Under the pieces are notes generated by a model. That model was not told where the DNA came from and ran no database searches. It worked only from the letters and a program-made list of their open reading frames with translations. 39,316 nt of DNA from Rubripirellula obstinata (GTDB lineage: Bacteria; Planctomycetota; Planctomycetia; Pirellulales; Pirellulaceae). Location of the stretch: assembly GCF_001642955.1 (NCBI RefSeq), contig NZ_LWSK01000054.1, forward strand, positions 1-39,316, read 5' to 3'. Below are positions 8,834 through 16,404 of the stretch, one piece after another; position 1 is the stretch's first letter; each line of letters begins with the position of its first letter. A program made the position numbers and the translations under genes.

Positions 8834-9589
8834 ATGACCCAATTCAACTTCACCAATCGACATGGTCAAACGCTCGCCGGCCGGATGGAGTTGCCCGATG
8901 GCAAACCGACCGGGCACGCAATTTTTGCTCACTGCTTCACGTGTTCTAAAAACGCAAAAGCGGCCAGCCGGATCTCCAAGGAACTTGCCGAGCATGGAAT
9001 CGCAGCGTTGCGTTTCGACTTCACGGGGCTGGGCAACAGCGAAGGCGATTTTGCGAACACCAACTTCTCATCAAACGTTGATGACTTAATGTCCGCGGCC
9101 GATGCAATGGCCGCCCAGCAGATGGCACCCTCGTTGTTGATCGGACACAGCCTAGGCGGTGCGGCGTCGCTGATGGCAGCGGAGAAAATCGACAGCATCC
9201 GCGCCGTTGCAACCATCGGTGCACCAAGCGAACCGGCTCATGTGTCTCACTTGTTTGGCGACCAAGTCGCGGCGATCGAAGAAGACGGATGCGCCTGCGT
9301 TTCGATCGGCGGACGAAAGCTGCGAATCCAAAAGCATTTTCTGGAAGACATTCAAAGCAATCGTGTCGGCGAATCGTTGGCCGACTTAAAAAAGCCGCTG
9401 ATGATTTTTCACTCGCCCATCGACACGATCGTTTCCATCGAAAACGCCAGACAGATTTACAACACCGCCCGGCACCCCAAAAGCTTCGTTTCAATCGACG
9501 GTGCCAACCACATGCTCGACGACCCAGCCGACGCTCGATTCGTCGCCGCCATGTTGGCAACATGGGCAGACCGATACGTTGTCACCTGA
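8834..9589 (+). CDS. Alpha/beta hydrolase (YcjY/OsmC-associated type)
   Basis: This cytosolic hydrolase has 251 residues from the ATG at 8834; an in-frame TTG at 8822 adds four. The fold markers are HAIFAHCFTCSKN (oxyanion loop), RFDFTGLGNSEG, the nucleophile elbow GHSLGG with S106, the acid D197 in HSPIDTIV and the base H226 in GANHMLDD. It resembles the hydrolase half of the fused hydrolase/OsmC proteins, and no OsmC domain follows here. The substrate is unknown. Repeat-rich DNA lies on both sides, so it is probably monocistronic. Confidence 0.85.
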   Translation: MTQFNFTNRHGQTLAGRMELPDGKPTGHAIFAHCFTCSKNAKAASRISKELAEHGIAALRFDFTGLGNSEGDFANTNFSSNVDDLMSAADAMAAQQMAPSLLIGHSLGGAASLMAAEKIDSIRAVATIGAPSEPAHVSHLFGDQVAAIEEDGCACVSIGGRKLRIQKHFLEDIQSNRVGESLADLKKPLMIFHSPIDTIVSIENARQIYNTARHPKSFVSIDGANHMLDDPADARFVAAMLATWADRYVVT

Positions 9590-9766
9590 CCTTGGAATTC
9601 AAACTGAACTTCGCCAAGGCACAAATCAATACGCGTTTCGCGCGCAGCAAGAATCGATCGCCAAGCCCGGAAGTCCGGGAGCGAAAAAGGTGTGCGACAC
9701 GAATGGCGTTGTCCACAGTCTTTTTGCCGTTCCGACGCCAAAATAACTTCGCCAGACGCATCAACC

Positions 9767-9900
9767 GAACGGGGACAGGGCATGTTCGTGCTGAAGCAGA
9801 GTCGCATGACGACGTGATTTTGGCCGCTGGACTCGGAAAAGGTGACGGGGTTAGTTTTGCTGCGATGGTTGTTAACTACCCCGGTGACCCTTTCTTCGTC
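9767..9900. repeat. GGGACAGGGC repeat element, copy A
   Basis: It begins gaacggggacagggcatgtt and is closely similar over about 120 bases to copy B at 10953-11075, including the shared gttttgctgcgatggttgtt. It lacks the closing inverted arm present in copies B and C. The surrounding 9590-10351 gap holds no convincing gene and is made largely of these repeats. Confidence 0.75.
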
Positions 9901-10070
9901 CGTTTCAGAGCATTCGCGTTGGAATTGACCGGTAGGAACCGGCCTACACTGACTGTTTTGGCAAAACGATGAGGGGGCAAAACGATGATGCGCGGTAATC
10001 ATGCCGCTTTCTGTCTCGCATACAGCACCAAAAACCGAACGTAAAAACGAATAGGGACAGGGCACAAACC

Positions 10071-10300
10071 GAACGGGGACAGGGCATGTTCATGCTGTAG
10101 CAGTATCCAAACTGGGATACTCCTGCAAAACAGGGACAATCCGCAATCGCACTTGCTATCATTTCAGTCGTTGGCTCTTGCGCGTGCCCTGTCTCCGTTC
10201 GGTTCTCCGTTCGGTTCTCCGTTCGGTTCTCCGTTCGGTTCTCCGTTCGGTTCTCCGTTCGGTTCTCCGTTCGGTTCTTGCTCGTGCCCTGTCCCCGTTC
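10071..10300. repeat. GGGACAGGGC repeat, copy C, with a 12-bp tandem array
   Basis: The element opens with gaacggggacagggc and closes with the inverted form gccctgtctccgttc at 10186-10200. A second inverted copy, gccctgtccccgttc, lies at 10286-10300. Between the two closing arms, a 12-bp unit (tccgttcggttc) is repeated seven times without a break at 10194-10277. The layout suggests slippage amplification of the end of a REP/MITE-like element. Confidence 0.85.
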
Positions 10301-10351
10301 GGTTATTCGTTCGTCCATAAATGTCAAAATCGTTCATAGTTGGAGCAAACA

Positions 10352-10849
10352 ATGAGTTGGATCAATCGCACCATTTTTCATGTTGCTGGAATGCTCTTCG
10401 CGTCAGCAGTCGCATTGTCCGCAACCGCAGAAGATAGGTTTTCTGGTGACGTAAGAGTTGCGGGCACACTTAGCGCTCGCGAAGTTCGTGTTGCCAATGA
10501 AACTGTGGCGACGGAAAAGACGCTGGAGAAACTTCACAAAGAGATACTCGCCGAAGTCGTTTCCGAAATATCGAGCAAGCTGAAATTTCGCAGCAATACT
10601 GCGGAGATGCGTACATTCGCCGATCAAATCACCAAGAGTGTCGTCGCGAACATCGGCAACTCATCGAAGGCCTTGGATAACTTACGCCGAGAACTCGATG
10701 CCAGCAAGAAATCGGCCGCATCACAAGTAAAAGAGTTGCACCGTACGGTCGCAACACTGCAGAGCGAGCAGCAAGCTGCGGAGAGAGAACTGGCCTCCGT
10801 AAAACGCGAGATAGCGGAAATCCGACGCGAATTGTCTAGGAGACGTTGA
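10352..10849 (+). CDS. Exported coiled-coil protein
   Basis: This 165-residue protein starts at the ATG at 10352, with ggag 7 bases upstream; an in-frame TTG at 10340 is less likely. The signal peptide is about residues 1-26 (MSWINRTIFHVAGMLFASAV... ending SATA before EDRF). A short beta-type stretch follows (FSGDVRVAGTLSAREVRVAN). Residues 55-165 form a long, highly charged helix with heptad character, including SEQQAAERELASVKREIAEI and a final RRELSRRR. There is no catalytic motif. It looks like a periplasmic structural or scaffold protein. It is flanked on both sides by REP-like elements. Confidence 0.65.
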   Translation: MSWINRTIFHVAGMLFASAVALSATAEDRFSGDVRVAGTLSAREVRVANETVATEKTLEKLHKEILAEVVSEISSKLKFRSNTAEMRTFADQITKSVVANIGNSSKALDNLRRELDASKKSAASQVKELHRTVATLQSEQQAAERELASVKREIAEIRRELSRRR

Positions 10850-10952
10850 AGAATAAACCCTGGCTACTGCAGCTCAATTGTACGACCGAGCTCTTCGCTT
10901 CCTTCCTAGCGACGCAGCTCCATCTTTGAGTCGAACGGGGACGAACGGAGTC

Positions 10953-11099
10953 GAACGGGGACAGGGCGTGTTCATGCTGAAACAGAGTTGCATAGCGACG
11001 TGGGACCCGGAAAAGGCGGCGAGGGTAGTTTTGCTGCGATGGTTGTTAATTACCCCCGTGACTTTTTCTTCGTCCCTCGCTCGTGCCCTGTCCCCGTTC
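10953..11099. repeat. GGGACAGGGC repeat element, copy B, with terminal inverted repeats
   Basis: A 147-bp unit is bounded by gaacggggacagggc and its exact inverse gccctgtccccgttc. The interior matches copy A. The size and termini resemble a small non-autonomous (MITE/REP-type) element. No transposase is present in the window. Confidence 0.8.
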
Positions 11100-11143
11100 A
11101 ATTCATGATCATAACGTTCGTGAATAGTCCTCGGAGGGACGGA

Positions 11144-11292
11144 AGCTCTCTGCCGGGGATGTAAATCCCCGGATGGCAGCGTTATCTCTCACTAATTCTC
11201 TGGCTCGGTTTCGCGGCTACGCCGCGAAACCGAGCCAGAGAATTGATGTGGGGCAGCCATCCGGGTGCTCGCGCACCCGGCAGGGAGCTGCC
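11144..11292. repeat. Compound palindrome, full copy
   Basis: The central stem has perfect 24-base arms (11194-11217 and 11221-11244) around a 3-base loop. Outer arms (gctctctgccgggg... and ...acccggcagggagct) extend the symmetry to about 145 bp, each carrying its own small hairpin. The right half (11226-11292) is identical for 67 bases to 31862-31928. Its length and symmetry suggest a mobile or replicating repeat unit. Confidence 0.85.
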
Positions 11293-11457
11293 AGCCCTGG
11301 TTCGCTACGCGACCAAACCGACGACACGTGAAACTTTGACGCTGAACAACGGCTTAACCGCCAAGCAGCTCGATGCCCGAATTTTCGCATCCCAAAGGCG
11401 AAGCAAAACCCGAAGCAGACAGCAGCGGCCCCGGATTGGCCGGAAACGTCAGACCAC

Positions 11458-11482
11458 AAAAAAAGCCCGGAAAAACCGGGCT
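11458..11482 (-). terminator. Rho-independent terminator, probably of tRNA-Val before integration
   Basis: On the minus strand an agcccgg/ccgggct stem with a five-base loop is followed by seven T residues. It lies 46 bases beyond the left core. Joining the tRNA-Val 3' end directly to this flank, as expected before integration, places the terminator about 48 bases downstream of the tRNA. Confidence 0.75.
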
Positions 11483-11528
11483 CAATTCCGCTTGGGGCCA
11501 ATCGTGAGGATTCACGAACATGGGCCTT

Positions 11529-11544
11529 AATGGGCGATGAGGGA
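11529..11544. other. Left attachment site core (attL)
   Basis: The 16-bp aatgggcgatgaggga is identical to 20878-20893, which is the 3' end of tRNA-Val (discriminator base, acceptor strand and part of the T stem). Here it is a tRNA fragment with no tRNA. The two copies are direct repeats 9,349 bp apart, with the integrase gene adjoining the right copy. This is the normal signature of tyrosine-recombinase integration into a tRNA 3' end. Confidence 0.88.
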
Positions 11545-11824
11545 ACCCAACCAGCCCGATGGAAACGAGCAAAACGCCCGTAATTCGCGGGGTGAGTTGA
11601 GGCGGTGCATTGATGCAGACGCAAGTGTGGACCAGTTTGTGGACCACGGCACTGACCAGCAGCAACCGGCAAACCCATCTGAATCGCTCGACAACTTGCG
11701 GGCTGAGCTTCGGTATCGGCTTGGGGAACTTACCCCCGTTCAGCTCAGCCCTGAGGGCGTCACTCGCCTTCTGTCGCTGCTGCGCGAGCTAGCGGCCCAT
11801 TCATCATCAAGCGAGGCAACCTGA
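11537..11824 (+). CDS. Open frame at attL; candidate integrase C-terminus in the excised form
   Basis: The frame has 95 codons and starts at an ATG inside the attL core. Residues 50-90 (ESLDNLRAELRYRLGELTPV and then SPEGVTRLLSLLRELAA) look like a genuine amphipathic helical segment. The frame across the core (TGG GCG ATG AGG) is the same as that used by the integrase across the right core. In a circular excised element the integrase would therefore read straight into this frame. In the integrated state it has no obvious ribosome-binding site and may be silent. It could also be an independent small gene. Confidence 0.5.
   Translation: MREPNQPDGNEQNARNSRGELRRCIDADASVDQFVDHGTDQQQPANPSESLDNLRAELRYRLGELTPVQLSPEGVTRLLSLLRELAAHSSSSEAT
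11626..11646. promoter_or_regulatory. Candidate integrase arm-type sites, left
   Basis: Two direct copies of tgtggacca (11626-11634 and 11638-11646) have a 12-bp period, about 85-100 bp inside the left core. The same motif with the same period lies near the right core. The reading phases of the nearby open frames differ at the two places, so conservation seems to act on the DNA. Confidence 0.6.
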
Positions 11825-12008
11825 GCTAGGCCTCGCGCTTGCTTGCAGGCCCGGGGGGCGTCATTTTCTGCCGAGGTCGCCAAGCGGAGACCACCCGCAA
11901 TGTCGCGCATTTTGAGCGCGGGTAGGGGGGGGGGGTTAAGGGTGACGCGGATTAGAAACCAAGCGTCTTTCTAGTCGTCGCCGATTTCGCGTAGCAGCCC
12001 GGATTTGC
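11825..12008. other. Non-coding spacer with an 11-G tract
   Basis: Between the attL-proximal frame and the end of the tape-measure-like gene lies a G/C-rich spacer containing an uninterrupted run of eleven G (11925-11935). No gene is visible. The tract is prone to slippage and also to sequencing error. Confidence 0.7.
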
Positions 12009-14165
12009 TTATACGCCAGAAATGAATCTATCCATGTCTTCCGTGACTTCAATCAATCGTTCAGTAAGTTCGAGCTGACGCTTTTGGTACTTAAGAGCTT
12101 CCTTTTCGGCTGTGTTTCGTGCCTGAGATTGATTGTAGGCTCGGGCAATTTCTTTGTAGGCCTCGGTGCTGTTAGCGCGAATGGTGGAACCGCCGCGTGG
12201 CTGACTGGCGAGAGTCTTTTGGTAGTCGCCTCTTGCGGCCTGGCGTTCCCGTTCGGCCGTTTTATCGTTGATCGCTCCGACGTCGACAAGATTTTGCGTT
12301 TCTTGCAATCGCTTAAGAAACTTCTCGTGCTCAGTTAGATTATTTTGGGTGATGCGATCGCCGGCGGCTTGAATCCGTAGATTCTCATTGTCGATTTCAC
12401 TAGTGGCCTTTTCGTCGTCAGCATCTTTTTTCCTATTGTCTTTTTCCGCCTGCTTGGCTGCTTCATCGGCGAGTCGATTCTGACGTTCGAGCTGTGCGTT
12501 TTGTTCGATAAGAGTTCGCAGCTTCTTTGCTTCGGTTGCTTCGATGTTATCGGCTATCGCTTGCTCTTCGATTTGTTTTGCGCGTCGCATTTCGGAGCGG
12601 AACTGTGCATCCTTATCGTACTGCTCGCGTTCCTTGGCGGTCAGTTTGAGTCGGTCGCTGTTTTCCTTGGCGGCGATCGCTTCGCGTGCTGCGACCTTGT
12701 CGAAAGATGCTTGCTTCTTTTGATCGGCTTCAATTTGTCTGACCGTTTCCGCATCGTCTCTCGCCAGTGCATCTTCCATGAATTGCTTAGCAGCTTTGGC
12801 TTCTGCTTCGTCGCGGATCTTGCCGAGCTTTTCAAGGTTTTCAGTAGACGTGTTAAAGCTGAGGGCATCTACAACCCCCATCATGTCAAAGTTTTTGAAC
12901 GCACGGTATGCGTCGAAGAGGTCATAAAGATTAGAAGTGTGGCCAATTATTTCTTCTGACAACCCAGGGAACAGCCCTTTTGATTCCAAGCTAGAGGATC
13001 CAGAAATCAAGGTGGTAAGCTCGTTTGCGACCAGTGTGATCGCGGGCGCAACATCAACAGCCAGTTTGTTGTAGAGTCCGTCCCATGCGAGTTCGGCGTC
13101 GGCGACGGCATCGTTCGCTTGCTCGATAAGAGCGGCGTCGATCGAATTTAGACTAATGCCAAGTGCTTTTACTTTTTCCTCAAACTCTTCGACGCCTTCG
13201 GAACCTTGACGAAGGAAGGAAACCAAGCCCACGCCTTCGGAGTCGAACAGCTTGAAAGTCAACCGCATTTGTTCCGATCTGTCTTTGACTTTGGAAATCT
13301 CGTCAGCCAACGTCTTGAAGACGTCCATTGGTCGTTGCTTCGCAAGCTTTGCAGCATCCAGGTTCAATTGCTTGAACACTGATTTTGCTTCGCCCATCCC
13401 TTTCGCAGCTTCGGCCGTTCGCCGCATCATGCGTTGGATCCCCATGTCCACCGCTGAATTCTCCAAGCCGGAAACGTGAGAAGCGCCTAGGCGAATAGCT
13501 GACAAGCCGTCCAGCGTTGCCCCCAGTCGCGATGCCATCTTTGCCTGCTGATCGATCGCGGCCATTTGTTCGGCGACTCGGTCGATCGTGTGCCTGACGC
13601 CGCGACCGAACAAGTAAAGACCAGCCGTGGCGGCGGCAATGCCGACGGCGGCGGCGGCGTAAGCGGGTGGCATTCCGCCTACCATGCCCTGCATGCGGCC
13701 GAGGACGGGAATGTTGGCAGCCATCGCTGCGCGGCTTTGCAGAAGTTCGTTTCGTTGCCTAGCGACGGCGCGGCCGTAGGTGGTCTGAGAGATCGCACCG
13801 CGACGAAGCTGTTGGCTTAGGTCATTGACTTCCCGCGTGTATTTTTCGGTCGCCGTCTCCACGCTTCGCGTTGTGGCACGGCCGCGTTCCATTTCTCTGG
13901 CTAGATCAGCTTGCGCGGCTTTGGATTCCTTTGTTTCGCTGCGCAAACGCTTTGTCGTGCGTTCAAGCTCCTGGGTTGAAATCGCACCGGATTTGTACGC
14001 CTTTTCGACGGTGTTTAACTTCTCTTCTAAGACTTCATAGTCAGAGCGGCTCTTGCGAACTTCTCGTTTGGTCGCGGCGAGTTCGCTCCGTGACAAAACC
14101 ATGCCTTGAGTGAACCCCGTGACGTCGGAGGCAACTTTGTAGTTTAGTCCGCCGATGTTATCCAT
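12009..14165 (-). CDS. Phage tail tape-measure-like protein
   Basis: The protein has 718 residues from the ATG at 14165, preceded by GAGG; an upstream in-frame ATG at 14195 lacks a clear site. Residues 1-150 are long charged coiled coil with two related short motifs, YKSGAISTQELERTTKRLRS and LRRGAISQTTYGRAVARQR; a third (VDVGAINDKTAERERQAAR) lies near the C-terminus. A hydrophobic Ala/Gly segment follows (PPAYAAAAVGIAAATAGLYLFG), then a helical domain with SRLGATLDGLSAIRLGA and LFDSEGVGLVSFLRQGSEGV, typical of tape-measure proteins. The rest is Gln/Glu/Lys/Ala-rich coiled coil. Such proteins set tail length. No other tail or capsid gene is in the element, and this gene faces away from the rest. 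Confidence 0.72.
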   Translation of the reverse strand: MDNIGGLNYKVASDVTGFTQGMVLSRSELAATKREVRKSRSDYEVLEEKLNTVEKAYKSGAISTQELERTTKRLRSETKESKAAQADLAREMERGRATTRSVETATEKYTREVNDLSQQLRRGAISQTTYGRAVARQRNELLQSRAAMAANIPVLGRMQGMVGGMPPAYAAAAVGIAAATAGLYLFGRGVRHTIDRVAEQMAAIDQQAKMASRLGATLDGLSAIRLGASHVSGLENSAVDMGIQRMMRRTAEAAKGMGEAKSVFKQLNLDAAKLAKQRPMDVFKTLADEISKVKDRSEQMRLTFKLFDSEGVGLVSFLRQGSEGVEEFEEKVKALGISLNSIDAALIEQANDAVADAELAWDGLYNKLAVDVAPAITLVANELTTLISGSSSLESKGLFPGLSEEIIGHTSNLYDLFDAYRAFKNFDMMGVVDALSFNTSTENLEKLGKIRDEAEAKAAKQFMEDALARDDAETVRQIEADQKKQASFDKVAAREAIAAKENSDRLKLTAKEREQYDKDAQFRSEMRRAKQIEEQAIADNIEATEAKKLRTLIEQNAQLERQNRLADEAAKQAEKDNRKKDADDEKATSEIDNENLRIQAAGDRITQNNLTEHEKFLKRLQETQNLVDVGAINDKTAERERQAARGDYQKTLASQPRGGSTIRANSTEAYKEIARAYNQSQARNTAEKEALKYQKRQLELTERLIEVTEDMDRFISGV

Positions 14166-14475
14166 GGTTCGCCTCGTCTGAGTTCGCTTGAGCAATTGAG
14201 TCTGAGTTACAAATGATTCACTTGACGAACTTTAGTGTCAATTGCAAGTTCACACGTGCTTCATTTAACCAGATGCCCGTTTCGGTCATCCACGCGAACG
14301 ATGCCTGAATACGTGTACTTCTTGAGATGATGACAGAACGTGTCACGCCTTTTCGGCCGGTGGAACTTGACGCCACGCTGGACACCCGCAAAACTGCTTG
14401 TATCTGTCTGGTTGTCGCTTGGGCTTTAACACCTTTGCGGCTTGGTCGATCGAGTTCCTCCCGATCGGTGACAAC

Positions 14476-14625
14476 GCCGGCTTGTACCATCTGACAAATT
14501 AGGAATGCAACGGCTGGTCGATGCGTCGATCGTGTGCCAAGTGTTGATCCGGCATTGGCCGGGGAATGAAGCCCAATCGGGCCGGGGTACAAGCCGGCTG
14601 TTAAAGCGTGTCGATCAGCCGTTGC
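14476..14625. repeat. Interleaved inverted repeats in the divergent control region
   Basis: Pair 1 is gccggcttgtacc (14476-14488) with its exact inverse at 14586-14598. Pair 2 is gcaacggctggtcga (14507-14521) with tcgatcagccgttgc (14611-14625), one mismatch. The order is 1a-2a-1b-2b, so the pairs interlock. Small ccggc...gccgg and gcccaatcgggc palindromes sit between. The region separates the minus-strand tape-measure gene from the plus-strand gene starting at 14662 and holds no convincing gene. An operator cluster, origin or structured RNA are all possible. Confidence 0.7.
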
Positions 14626-14661
14626 ACGCGCGTACCCAAGTGGTTCGCGAAAGGTTTTGCT

Positions 14662-15387
14662 ATGAGCAAACGAAACTCTACTGCCGTGATTGGAAGTGCC
14701 ACCCGCCAACGTGAAGCGGAACGACTCCGCGAACTTGCCGAGTACCACCGAAGCCGAAAACGCGATCAAGCCGCACCGAGCCGGTTGAGCCAAGCCCGCC
14801 GACTCTTTCAAGTGGCAGCGATCATCGCGGCATCCCGAGTCGGTTTTCTGACGGTCGATAACGTGACCGACAAGCTCCGCGAACAGACCGGGGAAAGATG
14901 GTGTGAACGCACCGTCGCACGTGACCTTGTCACCTTGCAGGAACTCAAACTTATCCGGCGTTCTGAACACCAGGAAACGGCGGGACAGTCACGGATGTTC
15001 AAATGGTCCGGCACTTCGGAACCGATGGCCCGCGTCGTCATCAAGTCTGCCGAGATCGATGACGCCGCGGTTGGTTCATCATCGTCAGCACTCCAAGCGT
15101 TGTTGCTGAACCTGCCCGAGCCGTGGGAAATGGACGCCCAGCGACACCGAGTTGCGACATCGGCCGCACGATTGGCGGCGATGGCCGATACCGGCGACGC
15201 TCAATTTCTGAAAGCCGAACTGGTCTATGCATTGGGCAAGGGTTGGACCCTTCAAGACGTGGGCGCGTCGCTGTCGTCGTTCGATCGCTTCAAGACACTG
15301 GGAAAGCTCGCAGATGAGGAGTTCAACGCGGTCCGTTGGGAACCCGCCGCGACGACACCACCTTGTCGCCAACTTGCCACCGCGTAG
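14662..15387 (+). CDS. Winged-helix DNA-binding-like protein of the element
   Basis: The protein has 241 residues from the ATG at 14662, with aaagg 7 bases upstream. The N-terminus is basic (ATRQREAERLRELAEYHRSR). Residues 50-110 look like a winged helix: RLFQVAAIIAASRVGFLT, VDNVTDKLREQTG, CERTVARDLVTLQELKLIRR and a wing with SRMFKW. The C-terminal half is helical with no motif I know. It is the first gene of the rightward set, next to the interleaved inverted repeats. A regulator or replication/packaging accessory role is inferred only from the fold and position. Confidence 0.65.
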   Translation: MSKRNSTAVIGSATRQREAERLRELAEYHRSRKRDQAAPSRLSQARRLFQVAAIIAASRVGFLTVDNVTDKLREQTGERWCERTVARDLVTLQELKLIRRSEHQETAGQSRMFKWSGTSEPMARVVIKSAEIDDAAVGSSSSALQALLLNLPEPWEMDAQRHRVATSAARLAAMADTGDAQFLKAELVYALGKGWTLQDVGASLSSFDRFKTLGKLADEEFNAVRWEPAATTPPCRQLATA

Positions 15388-15417
15388 GAAAGCTCTCTTT
15401 CCCGACGATTCTCACTA

Positions 15418-15438
15418 GGAAACCAAACGCCGGTTTCC
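15418..15438 (+). terminator. Small hairpin after the winged-helix gene
   Basis: Seven-base arms ggaaacc/ggtttcc enclose seven bases, about 30 bases after the stop at 15387 and 45 bases before the next start. It lacks a T-run, so it could be a weak terminator or a processing hairpin. Confidence 0.35.
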
Positions 15439-15483
15439 TTGCCTAACTCAACAACATCAAAACCAATTTGAAAGACGAAAACC

Positions 15484-15984
15484 ATGTCCAAGAACAAATA
15501 CACCGGCAAACAACTGAGCCGCGAAGATCGAACCGAGTACCTTTTGCTCCATTGCCGCTCGCTGATCACGGTAGCAGACACGTGCCGCATGTCTGGCAGT
15601 CCAGAAGTCGGCATCAAGTTTCTTCTGCCCGCGTTCGATACGATGCTTTTCATCATTCACCAACGCTTCGTCGTCGGTCACGTGCATGAACCGCCGACGC
15701 GACTGCTCGAGAACCTCAAACACGGTCGCCACATCGGTGACGTTGACTTCGACACGCTTCGCAAATGCCGAGCCGCGTTGGTCGAGTCGCCGAACGGTCG
15801 AGACATCAATCTGGCGATCGATGGCGCGACACTGCTGTCGAAGATCATCAAGTCGGATGCGTTCAAAGAGGCAAAGCAAAGATTGCTACCGGGCGAAGAT
15901 AAACGGAAGCCATCAAGACTATCGCTCTTTGGCCGGCTTTCTACGGCTGCGAGTGTACTTTTCGCAGCGGGTTCATCATCGTGA
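15484..15984 (+). CDS. Hypothetical protein of the element
   Basis: The protein has 166 residues and I do not recognise it. The centre is hydrophobic and helical (GIKFLLPAFDTMLFIIHQRF), followed by a basic and acidic mixture (LENLKHGRHIGDVDFDTLRK). The C-terminus (RLSLFGRLSTAASVLFAAGS) could be a weak membrane-associating helix. The ATG at 15484 is preceded by a gaaag-type site. Its stop overlaps the start of the next small gene, indicating co-translation. Confidence 0.6.
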   Translation: MSKNKYTGKQLSREDRTEYLLLHCRSLITVADTCRMSGSPEVGIKFLLPAFDTMLFIIHQRFVVGHVHEPPTRLLENLKHGRHIGDVDFDTLRKCRAALVESPNGRDINLAIDGATLLSKIIKSDAFKEAKQRLLPGEDKRKPSRLSLFGRLSTAASVLFAAGSSS

Positions 15985-16202
15985 GTCGCTCGCTTGAACA
16001 CTTGCTGACACTCGCTAACCAAGGCCGCAACGCCGGTTCCAGCGGTGCGGAGAAGCAAGCAAGGGCGATCGTGACCGTGATCGTCAACAACGCTGTCGGC
16101 CTAGATGGTTTGGCATCCGCCGGAATCAGTGAACTGATCGACATCGTGCAAAAGTCACCGATGGAGGGCCGCGATACGGTCAAAAGGATCGCCGCCGTCT
16201 GA
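15981..16202 (+). CDS. Small hypothetical protein, coupled to the upstream gene
   Basis: The protein has 73 residues and starts with GTG at 15981, overlapping the previous stop in a GTGA arrangement. The sequence is alpha-helical and Ala-rich (LEHLLTLANQGRN, AEKQARAIVTVIVNNAVGLD, ASAGISELIDIVQKSP). There is no known motif. The overlap is the main support for its being real. Confidence 0.5.
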   Translation: MSRSLEHLLTLANQGRNAGSSGAEKQARAIVTVIVNNAVGLDGLASAGISELIDIVQKSPMEGRDTVKRIAAV

Positions 16203-16335
16203 CAGACACAACGGCATCTGTCCTGCGTCATTCAGATCGGGCAAAATGAGAGCTTCGCTGACCGTCAATCAGCGTTTCAACACATCGCGGCGTGACAACC
16301 GCGATTTGATGGGTAGGCCGGTAGCTCCGGTCGCA

Positions 16336-16383
16336 CGATCTATCCGGCTGCAAGTTTCTTTGCGTTGTCGGCCGGATAGATCG
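16336..16383. promoter_or_regulatory. Inverted repeat upstream of the 16405 gene
   Basis: Perfect 13-base arms cgatctatccggc (16336-16348) and gccggatagatcg (16371-16383) enclose 22 bases, ending 21 bases before the start codon at 16405. This is a likely operator or leader hairpin for the gene that follows. Confidence 0.5.
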
Positions 16384-16404
16384 GCCCACTACGCAAGGAT
16401 AAAA

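Noticed and set aside
9289-10065. Overlapping long open frames on both strands after the alpha/beta hydrolase
   Set aside because: They run from the hydrolase gene into REP-like repeats and change character at the repeat boundary. No conserved motif is visible.
10194-10277. Seven-fold 12-bp array considered as a CRISPR or a coding repeat
   Set aside because: The units are contiguous with no spacers and no cas genes lie nearby. The open frame through it has no start context or other protein-like sequence.
11217-11678. A 153-codon minus-strand frame across attL
   Set aside because: It spans the compound palindrome, the terminator and the attachment core, which are structural DNA rather than protein.
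14218-14970. A 250-codon minus-strand open frame between the tape-measure gene and the winged-helix gene
   Set aside because: It lies antisense to the start of the winged-helix gene and crosses the interleaved inverted repeats. Its translation shows no coherent domain, while the plus-strand frame has a good start and fold.
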